Positions 52,252-60,861 of a stretch of DNA of 64,000 bases are shown piece after piece; the stretch's first letter is position 1, and each line of letters starts with the position of its first letter. Location: assembly GCF_036059255.1 (NCBI RefSeq), contig NZ_CP107947.1:5332001-5396000 (forward strand), written 5' to 3'. A model generated the notes under the pieces. That model saw nothing but the letters and a program-made list of their open reading frames with translations. It searched no databases and had not been told where the DNA came from. The stretch is from Micromonospora sp. NBC_00389. GTDB taxonomy: Bacteria > Actinomycetota > Actinomycetes > Mycobacteriales > Micromonosporaceae. The position numbers and the translations under genes were made by a program.

Positions 52252-52737
52252 TCAGAACTCCTGGTACATGACGTGCAGGCCGACCCGGCCGAGGGCGGGG
52301 TGGCGGAACGCGCCCGGCACCGTGCCGACCACGTCGAAGCCCTCCCGCCGGTACAGCTCCACCGCCGACCGGTTGCTCTCCACCACGGCGTTGAACTGCA
52401 TGCCGGCGTACCCCTGCTGGCGGGCCCAGGCCAGCGCGTCGCGGCACAGCGCGGTGCCCACGCCCCGGCCCCGGGCGTCGGCGGCGACCATGAAGCTCGC
52501 GGTGGACACGTGCGCGCCCGGCCCGGGCCGGTTGGTGCCCATCTTCGCGGTGCCGAGCACCCGCTCGCCGTCCACCGCCACGACGGTCCGCCCCGGCGCC
52601 GCCTCGGCCCACATGCCGTACGACTGCTCGGCGGTCATCGCGGGATCGTAGGGAAAGGTCTCCTGTGCCCGGATCACCTCCTCGATGATCGGCCACACCT
52701 GCGACCAGTCCTGGTCGACGAACTCCCGAATCAGCAC
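52252..52737 (-). CDS. GNAT-family N-acetyltransferase
   Basis: A 161-residue acetyltransferase from GTG 52737. It has TVVAVDGERVLGTAKMG (beta hairpin), FMVAADARGRGVGTALCRDALAWA (acetyl-CoA loop R-G-x-G-x-A) and SNRSAVELYRREGFDVVGTVPGAF near the end. This is the phosphinothricin/ribosomal-type GNAT layout, and the true acceptor is unknown. No clear ribosome site precedes the GTG. It lies tail-side of the MITE-like element and downstream of the LacI gene on the same strand, 39 bases away. Confidence 0.87.
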   Translation of the reverse strand: MLIREFVDQDWSQVWPIIEEVIRAQETFPYDPAMTAEQSYGMWAEAAPGRTVVAVDGERVLGTAKMGTNRPGPGAHVSTASFMVAADARGRGVGTALCRDALAWARQQGYAGMQFNAVVESNRSAVELYRREGFDVVGTVPGAFRHPALGRVGLHVMYQEF

Positions 52738-52776
52738 CGGGGGAGGTTAAGCCCCGGACGAGCCCTGGACAATTCG

Positions 52777-53865
52777 TTATTCCGAGGTGCGTCCGGGCGT
52801 CCGACCGCCCCGCCGAGCGCGTGGCGCCGAGCCTGCGGCATCCCGCTCGGGCTGTGGGGCCGGGCCCGCGGTGTCCCGCCGGACCAGCTCGGCGGGGAGC
52901 ACCTCGACGCGGGGCGCCGGCGCCTCGGCGCCGAGCACCAGGGACATCGCGCGGACTCCCATGTCGACCAGCGGCAGCCGTACGGTGGTCAGCGCCGGGG
53001 TCACGTCCCGGGCGATCGGCATGTCGTCGAAGCCCACCACCGAGACCCGCTGCGGCACCGCCATCGAGCGGGCCCGCAGCGTGGCGAGCGCGCCAATGGC
53101 CATCGAGTCGTTGAGCGCCACGATCGCGGTCAGCTCCGGATCGGCGTCGAGCAGCCGGGCGGTGGCCTCGGCGCCACCGTCGCGGTCGAACTCGGCGTAC
53201 CGGATCCGCCGCTCGGGCAAGTCGCGGTCCTGCTCGGCCAGGGCCTGCCGGAACCCGGCCAGTCGGTCGGTGGTGGTGGTGAGGATGCGTGGGCCGGCCA
53301 CCACGCCGATGGCCCGGTGTCCAAGGTCGCACAGTTCCCGCCCGGCCAGGTAGCCACCGGCCCGGTTGTCGGGCATCACCGCGTCGCCGGAGTGCTCGTG
53401 CCGGCCGATCACCGCGACCCGTCCGCCGGTCGCCTCGTACGCGGCGAGCTTCTCGTTGAGCTGCCGCGTGAACGCGTCGTCGTGGTAGCCGGAGCCGGCC
53501 AGGATCAGCGCCGCCACCTGGTGGCCCCGCAGCAGCTCCACGTACTCCAACTCGCGGTCCGGGTCCCGGTAGCTGTTGCAGATCATCAGCAGCCGGCCCC
53601 GGTCGGTGGCCACCCGTTGCAGCCCGCGGGTGATCTCGGCGAAGTACGGGTCGGAGACGTCGTGCACGATCACGCCGACCGCGCTGCGGTGCGAGCGGGC
53701 CAGCAGTTGGGCGTGTGCGTTCGGGACGTACTGCAACTCGGCGACGGCGGCCAGCACCCGCTCGCGCAACTCGTCGGTGACCGGCTTGCTGCTGCCGTTG
53801 ATCACGCGGGACGCGGTGGCGGGCGAGACGCCCGCGCGACGCGCCACGTCAGACAGGGTCGCCAT
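52777..53865 (-). CDS. LacI-family transcriptional regulator
   Basis: A 362-residue repressor. The N-terminal headpiece is complete: TLSDVARRAGVSPATASRVING, then LRERVLAAVAELQYVPN. The periplasmic-binding-like effector domain has GVIVHDVSDPYFAEI, AALILAGSG, AIVALNDSMAIGAL and VSVVGFDDMPIARDVTPALTTV. The C-terminal 30 residues are Arg/Pro-rich and non-conserved. It is divergent from the cupin gene and from the catabolic operon. Palindromes of the GAAAG-type lie at 53929, 54823 and 54864 and are its probable operators. Confidence 0.93.
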   Translation of the reverse strand: MATLSDVARRAGVSPATASRVINGSSKPVTDELRERVLAAVAELQYVPNAHAQLLARSHRSAVGVIVHDVSDPYFAEITRGLQRVATDRGRLLMICNSYRDPDRELEYVELLRGHQVAALILAGSGYHDDAFTRQLNEKLAAYEATGGRVAVIGRHEHSGDAVMPDNRAGGYLAGRELCDLGHRAIGVVAGPRILTTTTDRLAGFRQALAEQDRDLPERRIRYAEFDRDGGAEATARLLDADPELTAIVALNDSMAIGALATLRARSMAVPQRVSVVGFDDMPIARDVTPALTTVRLPLVDMGVRAMSLVLGAEAPAPRVEVLPAELVRRDTAGPAPQPERDAAGSAPRARRGGRTPGRTSE

Positions 53866-53928
53866 GGCCCGCCCCCTCGATCTGTTGACGGCGTTTCGTC
53901 GTGCCGGCTAGCGTCACGGTACCGCAGA

Positions 53929-53940
53929 GAAAGCCCTTTC
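53929..53940. promoter_or_regulatory. LacI-type operator, lacI/cupin divergent region
   Basis: GAAAG-CC-CTTTC is a perfect 5-bp inverted repeat around two bases, placed between the lacI start (53865) and the small leader frame at 53959. It resembles the family consensus GGAAAGCGCTTTCC. Confidence 0.6.
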
Positions 53941-53958
53941 CCGCAGGGAGGTCCGGCC

Positions 53959-54045
53959 GTGTCCGATCGCTTCGCGGTGCTTCCACTCGACGACCTCACC
54001 GTGCTGCCGAGGGCGCATGACATCGGCGGGTGCGCCGGTGTCTGA
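53959..54045 (+). CDS. Possible 28-codon leader ORF before the cupin gene
   Basis: GTG 53959 has a strong GGGAGG ribosome site 7-8 bases upstream, better than that of the cupin gene. The frame ends at TGA 54045, inside the cupin coding start, overlapping it by 29 bases (or 8 if the cupin begins at GTG 54038). The product has no recognisable motif. It may be a translational-coupling leader, or the two frames may be the remnant of a single longer N-terminus broken by a frameshift. Confidence 0.4.
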   Translation: MSDRFAVLPLDDLTVLPRAHDIGGCAGV

Positions 54046-54754
54046 CCGGTCGGCTCCGCTGCCCGGCGGGATCGGGGTCTCCCGGCTGCGCGTCTACGAC
54101 ACCGTCGCGCCGGACGGCGTGGTCGGCGGCACCCCGCACGTGCACCTCTGCTGCACCGAGGGGTACGTGGTGACCGGCGGCGAGGGCGTGGTGCAGACCC
54201 TCACCGCCGCCGGCTACCAGGAGACCCCGCTGCAGCCGGGGGCGGTGGTCTGGTTCGAGCCGGGCACCGTGCACCGCCTGGTCAACGGCGGTGGGCTGAC
54301 CATTGTGGTGCTGATGCAGAACAGCGGCCTGCCCGAGGCCGGCGACGCGGTGCTCACGTTCCCGCCCGAGGTGCTGGCCGACCCGGCCGCGTACGCCGCT
54401 GCGGCGGAGCTGCCGGGCGGGGGAGCGCCGGGCGCCGACGTGAGCGCGGCGTATCGCCGGCGGGATCTGGCGGTGACCGGCTTCCAGGCACTGCGGAGCG
54501 GCGGGCCGCCGGCGCTGACGGCGTTCCACTCCGCTGCTCTGGCGCTGCGCCGGCCGCTGCTGGCGCGGTGGCGAGAGCGGTGGGCGGCCGGCGCGGGCCG
54601 GGCTGCCGCCGGCACCGGCGAGCAGCTCGACGCCCTCGAACGGGGAGATCCCGGGCACCTGGGTCAGGCCGGGGTGTACGCGGTGAACGAGCCGATCGAG
54701 CGGGGCCGGCTGGGCATGTGCGGATTGCTCGACACCTATCCGGCCACGGCTTGA
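54017..54754 (+). CDS. Cupin-domain protein
   Basis: A 245-residue protein from ATG 54017 (GTG 54038 is possible). The cupin barrel is visible: GGTPHVHLCCTEGYVVTGGEG is the first motif (His-x-His and Glu) and PGAVVWFEPGTVHRLVN the second, together binding a metal. A helical tail of about 110 residues follows. Cupins beside sugar-catabolic genes are often isomerases, dioxygenases or sugar-binding regulators. The exact role is not evident. It lies between the LacI gene and the ABC transporter operon, with two LacI operators after it. Confidence 0.8.
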   Translation: MTSAGAPVSDRSAPLPGGIGVSRLRVYDTVAPDGVVGGTPHVHLCCTEGYVVTGGEGVVQTLTAAGYQETPLQPGAVVWFEPGTVHRLVNGGGLTIVVLMQNSGLPEAGDAVLTFPPEVLADPAAYAAAAELPGGGAPGADVSAAYRRRDLAVTGFQALRSGGPPALTAFHSAALALRRPLLARWRERWAAGAGRAAAGTGEQLDALERGDPGHLGQAGVYAVNEPIERGRLGMCGLLDTYPATA

Positions 54755-54822
54755 CCATCCACTGGGGATGGTTGTTGGGCCGGGTGCGGGGCCTCGGCGC
54801 AGGTGCGGTGGAAACAGATCGA

Positions 54823-54877
54823 GGAAAGGCCTTGCCTGCCGTCGAGGGGCCGCCTACGCTCCAGGAAAGCGTTTGCC
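54823..54877. promoter_or_regulatory. Pair of LacI-type operators before the ABC/catabolic operon
   Basis: GGAAAGGCCTTGCC (54823-54836) and GGAAAGCGTTTGCC (54864-54877) are two near-palindromes 41 bp apart, close to four helical turns. They lie 60-110 bp before the permease GTG. Both match the LacI-family GGAAAGCGCTTTCC pattern at most positions. They suggest cooperative repression by the neighbouring LacI regulator. Confidence 0.7.
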
Positions 54878-54934
54878 TGATCTGCCGACCGGCCCGTTCC
54901 GCGGCTGTTGTGCCGGGCCCCGAGGAGGTTCCGC

Positions 54935-55894
54935 GTGACCGAGAACGCTCTGGACACGGCGGGCCGGAAGGCCGCCGCCGCCGCGACGGCGGCCGGTGAA
55001 TCCGCCACACCGGCGGCCGCCCAGCCGGCCGGCGGCTCCGGATCGTCCATGGTGGCCGGTCCACCACCCGGTGTCGGTGGCCGACCGCCACGACCGACGA
55101 TCGGCCGGCGGGCGCTGGTCCTCGCCGACTCGCTCTGGCGTCCGGCGCTGGTGCTGGCGGCGTTCTTCGCCGTCTGGTGGTTCGTCGCCGCCCGGGAGTA
55201 CGTGCCCAACTACCTGGTGCCCACTCCCGTCCAGGTCTGGACCACGATGACCGACCAGTGGTCCGAGCTGGCCCGGCACACCATGGTCACGCTCTACGAG
55301 ACGGTGGTCGGGTTCGTGCTGGCCGCAGCGCTGGGGCTGGCCACCGCGGTCGCCATCGCCTACTCGCGCACCCTGGACAAGGCGCTCTACCCGATCGTCC
55401 TGTTCGCGCAGGTCATTCCGAAGATCGCCATCGCGCCGCTGCTGGTGGTCTGGTTCGGCCTCGGCTTCACCCCGAAGATCATCCTGGCCGTGCTCATCGC
55501 GTTCTTCCCGGTGGTCATCTCCGGAGTGGCCGGGCTGCGCTCCACCGACCCGGAGCTGCTCGACCTCGCCGCCACGATGGGCGCCGGGCCGTGGCGCACC
55601 TTCCGCAAGATCCGTTTCCCGAACGCGCTGCCACACCTGATGGCCGGCCTCAAGGTGGCGGTCACCCTCGCGGTGGTCGGCGCCGTGGTCGGCGAGTTCG
55701 TTGGCGCCAGCGAAGGGCTCGGCTACGTCCTGTTGCTGGCCAACGGCAACCTCGACGCCCCGCTGCTGTTCGCCGACCTGATCCTGATGTCCGCCATCGG
55801 CATCGTCCTGTTCGTCCTGGTCGAGATCGCCGAGGCGCTGCTCATTCCCTGGCATGCCAGCCGTCGGGCCGGCGTGCCGCTCACCACCTCCTGA
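54935..55894 (+). CDS. ABC transporter permease, SsuC/ThiX type
   Basis: A 319-residue inner-membrane permease from GTG 54935, with GAGGAGG 6 bases upstream. The first 70 residues are Ala/Gly/Pro-rich and cytoplasmic. Five to six helices follow, carrying the coupling motif of the BPD family: GVAGLRSTDPELLDLAATMGAGPWRTFRKIRFP. It is related to permeases for taurine, sulfonates, nitrate and thiamine precursors. It is the first gene of a seven-gene run, all on the plus strand. Confidence 0.92.
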   Translation: MTENALDTAGRKAAAAATAAGESATPAAAQPAGGSGSSMVAGPPPGVGGRPPRPTIGRRALVLADSLWRPALVLAAFFAVWWFVAAREYVPNYLVPTPVQVWTTMTDQWSELARHTMVTLYETVVGFVLAAALGLATAVAIAYSRTLDKALYPIVLFAQVIPKIAIAPLLVVWFGLGFTPKIILAVLIAFFPVVISGVAGLRSTDPELLDLAATMGAGPWRTFRKIRFPNALPHLMAGLKVAVTLAVVGAVVGEFVGASEGLGYVLLLANGNLDAPLLFADLILMSAIGIVLFVLVEIAEALLIPWHASRRAGVPLTTS

Positions 55895-55919
55895 CCGACC
55901 CCATCACGGAGGAAAACCG

Positions 55920-56924
55920 ATGAAGCGCACCGCCACCACCATCCTGGCCACCGCCGCCCTGCTGCTCGCCGCCACCGGCTGCGGCGGGGACGACTCCTCC
56001 GGCACCACCGGCGCCGGCGGCAACAAGGAGGTCACGCTCACCCTCAACTGGGTGCCCTACGGCGAGCACGCCCCGTTCTACTACGGGCTCCAGAAGGGCT
56101 ACTACGCCGCCGAGGGCATCGAGCTGAAGATCCGCCCGGGCAACGGCTCGGGCAACACCATCAAGCAGGTCGCCCAGAAGCAGACCGACTTCGGCTGGGC
56201 GGACAGCCCGGTGCTGCTCAAGTCGGTGGCCACCGGCATGCCGGTCCGTAGCCTCGGCGCGTACCTGGAGAAGGGCCCCTCCTCGGTGGAGTTCTTCGCG
56301 GAAGAGAACATCAAGTCTCCGGCCGACCTCAAGGGCAAGACCGTCGGCGGCACCCCCGGAGACGCCCTCTACGCGACCTTCCCGGCCTGGCTGGAGAAGA
56401 ACGGCCTCAAGCAGAGCGACGTCAAGGTGGTCAACGTGGACGCCGCCGGCAAGATCGCCGCGCTGGCCGAGGGCAAGGTCGACGCCATCATGGGCTTCTT
56501 CCACGACCAGGCCCCCACCATCGAGAACCGGACGAGCAAGAAGGTCGACGTGCTGCTCTTCGCCGACTACGGGATGAACCTGCTCGGCACCGGCCTGATC
56601 GCCAACACCCAGACGCTGCAGAAGGACCCGGAGTTGGCCCGCAGGTTCGTCCGGGCCACCCAGAAGTCCTGGGCTGACGCTGCTCGGGACCCCGCGGGCG
56701 CGGTGAGCGCGATGACCGCCCTGGCCGAGAACGAGCCCCCGGCCGAGGTGCTCACCAAGCAACTCGCCCTCAACCTGCCGCTGATCGGCGCCGACGGCCC
56801 GCCCGGGGTGAACACCGAGGCCCAGTGGACCGAGACCATCGACCTGATGGCCCGCTACGCGGAGCTGAAGGACCCGGGCGCGCCCAACGCGTACTGGGAC
56901 GCCTCGTACGCGGCCCAGGGGTGA
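55920..56924 (+). CDS. NMT1/THI5-like substrate-binding lipoprotein
   Basis: A 334-residue protein. The signal ends in a lipobox LLAATGC at about 16-22. The mature part begins VTLTLNWVPYGEHAPFYYGLQKGYYAAEGIEL, split over the typical NMT1 N-terminus in which W, P and YY contact the ligand. Further markers are DFGWADSPVLLKSVATGMPV and DLKGKTVGGTPGD. Homologues bind pyrimidine or thiamine precursors, but also sulfonates and other small compounds. ATG 55920 has GGAGGAAA upstream. Confidence 0.92.
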   Translation: MKRTATTILATAALLLAATGCGGDDSSGTTGAGGNKEVTLTLNWVPYGEHAPFYYGLQKGYYAAEGIELKIRPGNGSGNTIKQVAQKQTDFGWADSPVLLKSVATGMPVRSLGAYLEKGPSSVEFFAEENIKSPADLKGKTVGGTPGDALYATFPAWLEKNGLKQSDVKVVNVDAAGKIAALAEGKVDAIMGFFHDQAPTIENRTSKKVDVLLFADYGMNLLGTGLIANTQTLQKDPELARRFVRATQKSWADAARDPAGAVSAMTALAENEPPAEVLTKQLALNLPLIGADGPPGVNTEAQWTETIDLMARYAELKDPGAPNAYWDASYAAQG

Positions 56925-56928
56925 CCCG

Positions 56929-57723
56929 GTGACCGCCGCGCCGGCACGCACCGGCACCGCCATCGGGATGGCCGGGTTGACCGTCCGGTTCAGCTCCCGG
57001 CGGTCGCAGACCACAGCGCTGGACGACGTGTCGCTGGACATCGAACCGGGAGAGTTCGTCACCATCGTCGGTCCGTCCGGCTGCGGCAAGTCCACCCTGC
57101 TGAAGATCGTCGCCGGGCTGGTCCGGCCGACCAGCGGCGAGGTGTCGCTGCTGGACCGCCCGGTACGCGGCCCGCAGAAGGAGATCGGCTTCGTCTTCCA
57201 GAAGGCCGCGCTGCTGGAGTGGCGCGGCGCGCGGGCCAACATCCTGCTCCAGGCCGAGATGCGCGGCATGGACCGGGCGCAGGCGGCCCGCCGGGCGGAC
57301 GAGTTGATCGAGATGACCGGCCTGACCGGCTTCGAGAAGGCGCTGCCGCACGAGCTGTCCGGCGGCATGCAGCAGCGGGTGGCGCTCTGCCGAGCGCTGC
57401 TGCACTCCCCGCCGGTGCTGCTCATGGACGAGCCGTTCGGTGCCCTGGATGCCCTGACCCGGGAACAGATGAACGCCGAGCTGCACCGGATCTGGCGGGA
57501 GACCGGCACGACCGTGGTCCTGGTCACCCACTCCATCGCCGAGGCGGTGTTCCTCGGCACCCGGGTCGTGGTGATGAGCGCCCGGCCCGGCCGGATCATC
57601 CGCACCTTCCCGGTCGAGCTGCCAGCGCACCGCGACTACGCGCAGGTGATGTCGGATCCGCGCTTCGACCGGCTCGCCACCGACCTGCGCGGGTTGCTCG
57701 GCAGCGCGGCCGCCAACCACTGA
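56929..57723 (+). CDS. ABC transporter ATPase, SsuB/TauB type
   Basis: A 264-residue ATPase from GTG 56929, 4 bases after the binding-protein stop. It has Walker A GPSGCGKST, Q-loop IGFVFQKAALLEWRGA, signature LSGGMQQRVALCRALLHSP, Walker B VLLMDEPFGALDALTR and switch His in VTHSIAEAVFLG. It energises the permease encoded two genes upstream, completing a permease-binding protein-ATPase importer. Confidence 0.95.
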   Translation: MTAAPARTGTAIGMAGLTVRFSSRRSQTTALDDVSLDIEPGEFVTIVGPSGCGKSTLLKIVAGLVRPTSGEVSLLDRPVRGPQKEIGFVFQKAALLEWRGARANILLQAEMRGMDRAQAARRADELIEMTGLTGFEKALPHELSGGMQQRVALCRALLHSPPVLLMDEPFGALDALTREQMNAELHRIWRETGTTVVLVTHSIAEAVFLGTRVVVMSARPGRIIRTFPVELPAHRDYAQVMSDPRFDRLATDLRGLLGSAAANH

Positions 57724-57761
57724 ACGTGGATCGGCACGACCAGTACGACGGAAGGAACACC

Positions 57762-58913
57762 ATGACCCGCAGGTCGATCGGCATCATCGTCAACGGCGTG
57801 ACCGGAAGGATGGGCTACCGGCAGCACCTCGTCCGCTCGCTGCTGGCCATCCGCGAGTCCGGCGGCCTGACGTTGGCCGACGGCACGACCATCTGGCCGG
57901 AACCGGTCCTGGTCGGGCGCAACGAGACGAAGCTCCGGGAGCTCGCCGAGCGGCACGGGCTGACCGACTGGACCACCGACCTGACCTCGGCGCTGGCCCG
58001 CGACGACGTCGAGATCTACTTCGACGCCCAGGTCACCCAGCAGCGGGAGAAGGCGATCCGGCAGGCGATCGAGGCCGGCAAGCACATCTACACGGAGAAG
58101 CCCCTCGCTGAGGACACCGCCGTCGCGCTCGACCTGGCCCGGGCCGCCGACGCGGCCGGGGTACGGACCGGGGTGGTGCAGGACAAGCTCTTCCTGCCCG
58201 GGCTGCGCAAGCTCAAGCGGCTCATCGACGGTGGCTTCTTCGGCCGGATCCTCTCGGTGCGCGGCGAGTTCGGCTACTGGGTCTTCGAGGGCGACTGGCA
58301 GCCGGCCCAGCGTCCGTCCTGGAACTACCGGGCCGAGGACGGTGGCGGCATCACGGTGGACATGTTCCCGCACTGGCACTACGTGCTGGAGGAGCTGTTC
58401 GGCCGGGTCAATGCCGTCTCCTGCGTGACCGCCACCCACGTGCCCGAGCGCGTCGACGAGGACGGCCGCAGTTACCCGGCCACCGCCGACGACGCCGCGT
58501 ACGCCATCTTCGAGCTGGACGGCGGGATCATCGCGCAGCTCAACTCGTCCTGGTCCGTGCGGGTGTACCGCGACGAGCTGGTCGAGTTCCAGGTCGACGG
58601 CACCGAGGGCAGCGCGGTGGCCGGGCTGCGCCGCTGCCGGGTGCAGCACCGGGCGGTCACCCCGAAACCGGTGTGGAACCCGGACCTGCCGGTCACCGAG
58701 GACTTCCGGGCCCAGTGGACCGAGGTGCCCGACAACGAGGACTTCGACAACGGCTTCAAGGTGCAGTGGGAGGCGTTCCTGCGGCACGTCGTGGCCGGTG
58801 AGCCGTTCCGCTGGGACTTCCTGGCCGGCGCGCGCGGCGTACAGCTCGCCGAGCTGGGGCTGCGCTCGGCCCGCGAGGGCGTTCGTGTCGAGGTGCCGGA
58901 GCTGCACTCATGA
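57762..58913 (+). CDS. Gfo/Idh/MocA-family NAD(P)-dependent oxidoreductase
   Basis: A 383-residue dehydrogenase from ATG 57762 behind GGAAGGA. It has an N-terminal Rossmann fold (SIGIIVNGVTGRMGYRQHLV), the family hallmark EKPLAEDTAVALDLARAA, where the EKP lysine is catalytic, and GITVDMFPHWHYVLEELFG with the catalytic Asp/His region. The N-terminal GVTGRMGYRQH loop is longer than the plain GxGxxG. It should oxidise or reduce a sugar-like alcohol or ketone. It is coupled to the DUF993 gene by ATGA overlap. Confidence 0.92.
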   Translation: MTRRSIGIIVNGVTGRMGYRQHLVRSLLAIRESGGLTLADGTTIWPEPVLVGRNETKLRELAERHGLTDWTTDLTSALARDDVEIYFDAQVTQQREKAIRQAIEAGKHIYTEKPLAEDTAVALDLARAADAAGVRTGVVQDKLFLPGLRKLKRLIDGGFFGRILSVRGEFGYWVFEGDWQPAQRPSWNYRAEDGGGITVDMFPHWHYVLEELFGRVNAVSCVTATHVPERVDEDGRSYPATADDAAYAIFELDGGIIAQLNSSWSVRVYRDELVEFQVDGTEGSAVAGLRRCRVQHRAVTPKPVWNPDLPVTEDFRAQWTEVPDNEDFDNGFKVQWEAFLRHVVAGEPFRWDFLAGARGVQLAELGLRSAREGVRVEVPELHS

Positions 58914-60061
58914 CCGCGGAGGTGGTGCTGCCGGGCGGGCGGCGGCATCGGCTGGCCGGGGGGAGCGGCTTCGCCCGCCCGGCCGCGCCGGCGACCAGCC
59001 GGATCGCGTACGCCGCCGCGCACGTGGTGGCCGACCCTAGCGCGGAGAACGTGCCAGGCGCCCCGGCGGCCGTCGACTGGGACACCACCCTCGCGTTCCG
59101 ACGGCACCTCTGGTCGTACGGGCTGGGGGTCGCCGAGGCGATGGACACCGCCCAGCGGGGGATGGGGCTGGATTACCCGGCCACCCGGGAGCTGATCCGC
59201 CGCAGCGCCGCCGAGGCCCGCGCGGTGGGCGGGCGGATCGTCGCCGGGGTCGGCACCGACCAACTGCCGGTCGGCCCGGCCACCCTGGCCGAGGTGACCG
59301 CGGCGTACCGGGAGCAGCTCGACGACGTGCGCGCGGCCGGCGCCCGGCCGGTGCTGATGTGCAGCCGGCACCTGGCCGCCGCGGCCCGCGGCCCGGAGGA
59401 CTACCTGCGGGTGTACGACGAGCTGCTGACCGTCGCCGAGGAGCCGGTGGTGCTGCACTGGCTGGGTCCGATGTTCGACCCGGCGCTGACCGGCTACTGG
59501 GGTGCGGTCGATCTGGACCTGGCCGCCGACACGGTCGTCGAGCTGATCAAGGCGCATCAGTCCAAGGTGGACGGCATTAAGGTGTCGCTGCTGGACGCCG
59601 GGCGGGAGGTGGCGCTGCGCCGCCGACTGCCGGCCGGGGTACGGCTCTACACCGGCGACGACTTCCACTACCCGGAGCTGATCCGGGGCGACGAGGTGGG
59701 CCACTCCGACGCGCTGCTCGGGGTCTTCGCGGCCATCGCGCCGGCCGCCGCCGCCGCGCTGGCCGCGCTGGACCGGGGGGACCTGGCGGCGTACGACGAG
59801 ATCTTCACGCCGACCGTGCCGCTGGCCCGGCACCTGTTCGCGGCGCCGACCTGGCACTACAAGACGGGGATCGTGTTCCTGGCCTGGCTGGCCGGGCACC
59901 AGGAGCACTTCACCATGGTCGGTGGCGCGCAGTCCGGCCGGTCCCCGGCGCACCTGGCGACCCTGCTCACCCTGGCCGACGAGGCGGGGCTGTTGCCGAA
60001 CGCCGACCTGGCCGCTGCCCGCGCCCGGGCACTGTTCACCGTCGCGGGGGTAGCGCAATGA
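58910..60061 (+). CDS. DUF993 / dihydrodipicolinate-synthase-like protein
   Basis: A 383-residue TIM-barrel protein of the DUF993 group, distantly related to DapA-type aldolases. It has AAHVVADP, AEAMDTAQRGMGLDYPATRELI, RIVAGVGTDQL, VVLHWLGPMFDPALTGYWG, a lysine in KVDGIKVSLLD at the Schiff-base position of the aldolase family, and LYTGDDFHYPELI. It probably performs a retro-aldol or related lyase step on an oxidised sugar acid, but no member's reaction can be assigned from the sequence. ATGA overlaps couple it on both sides. Confidence 0.85.
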   Translation: MTAEVVLPGGRRHRLAGGSGFARPAAPATSRIAYAAAHVVADPSAENVPGAPAAVDWDTTLAFRRHLWSYGLGVAEAMDTAQRGMGLDYPATRELIRRSAAEARAVGGRIVAGVGTDQLPVGPATLAEVTAAYREQLDDVRAAGARPVLMCSRHLAAAARGPEDYLRVYDELLTVAEEPVVLHWLGPMFDPALTGYWGAVDLDLAADTVVELIKAHQSKVDGIKVSLLDAGREVALRRRLPAGVRLYTGDDFHYPELIRGDEVGHSDALLGVFAAIAPAAAAALAALDRGDLAAYDEIFTPTVPLARHLFAAPTWHYKTGIVFLAWLAGHQEHFTMVGGAQSGRSPAHLATLLTLADEAGLLPNADLAAARARALFTVAGVAQ

Positions 60062-60861
60062 GCCTCGCGCGGTTCTCGTTCAACCAGGCCACGGCGCAGC
60101 GCTGGCCGCTGCCGGAGGTGGTGGCTGGGTGCGTGGCGGCCGGGGTGCCGGGCATCGGGTTGTGGCGGGAGCCGGTCGCGGAGCACGGGCTGGCCCGCTC
60201 GGCGAAGCTGGTTCGCGACGCCGGTCTCACCGTCACCTCGCTGTGCCGGGGCGGCTTCTTCCAGGCCGACGGCTGGCGCTCGGAGAACCTGCGGGCCATT
60301 GAGGAGGCGGCCACCCTGGGCGCCCCCGAGCTGGTGCTCGTCTCCGGAGGGCTGCCGATGGGCAGACGGGACATCGACGGCGCCCGGCGGCGGGTCGCCG
60401 ACGCGATCGGCGAGTTGGCCCCGCACGCGGCGGCGGCCGGCGTACGCCTGGCGATCGAGCCGCTGCACCCGATGTTCGCTGCCGACCGCTGCGTGATCGC
60501 CACCCTCGGCCAGGCGCTGGACATCGCTGAGCGCTTCGACCCGTCGGTGGTCGGCGTGGTCGTGGACGCGTACCACGTGTGGTGGGACGACACCGTGTAC
60601 GCGCAGATCGCGCGCGCGGGTTCGCGGATCTCCGCGTTCCAGGTCTGCGACTGGGTGACTCCGCTGCCGGAGGGGGTGCTGCTCGGTCGGGCGCTTCCCG
60701 GCGACGGCTGCATCGAGCTGCGCCGGCTGCGCGAGGCGGTGGACGCGGCCGGTTATGCCGGCCCGATCGAGGTGGAGGTCTTCTCCGCCGAGGTGTGGGC
60801 GCGTCCGGGCGCGGAGGTGCTGGACGCGGCGATAGCCGGCTACCTGCGCCACGTTGTCTGA
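60058..60861 (+). CDS. Sugar phosphate isomerase/epimerase (xylose-isomerase-like TIM barrel)
   Basis: A 267-residue protein. Metal-binding carboxylates and histidines of the AP-endonuclease-2/IolE-like fold can be seen: LAIEPLHPMFAADRC (Glu), GVVVDAYHVWWDD (Asp, His), FQVCDWVTPLP and the final PIEVEVFSAEVW (Glu). It probably epimerises or isomerises a ketose-type intermediate in the same pathway as the adjacent dehydrogenase. It overlaps the DUF993 gene (ATGA) and the permease gene (8 bases). Confidence 0.9.
   Translation: MSLARFSFNQATAQRWPLPEVVAGCVAAGVPGIGLWREPVAEHGLARSAKLVRDAGLTVTSLCRGGFFQADGWRSENLRAIEEAATLGAPELVLVSGGLPMGRRDIDGARRRVADAIGELAPHAAAAGVRLAIEPLHPMFAADRCVIATLGQALDIAERFDPSVVGVVVDAYHVWWDDTVYAQIARAGSRISAFQVCDWVTPLPEGVLLGRALPGDGCIELRRLREAVDAAGYAGPIEVEVFSAEVWARPGAEVLDAAIAGYLRHVV

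Noticed and set aside
50545..54045. Very long plus-strand open frame (over 1100 codons) through the MFS, repeat and LacI regions
   Set aside because: It runs out of frame over the real MFS gene, through tandem repeats and antisense to the GNAT and LacI genes. The translation is Arg/Gly/Pro-rich with no domain.
54755..54771. Small hairpin after the cupin gene (CCATCC/GGATGG)
   Set aside because: Only six base pairs with a 5-base loop. Too weak to call a terminator.
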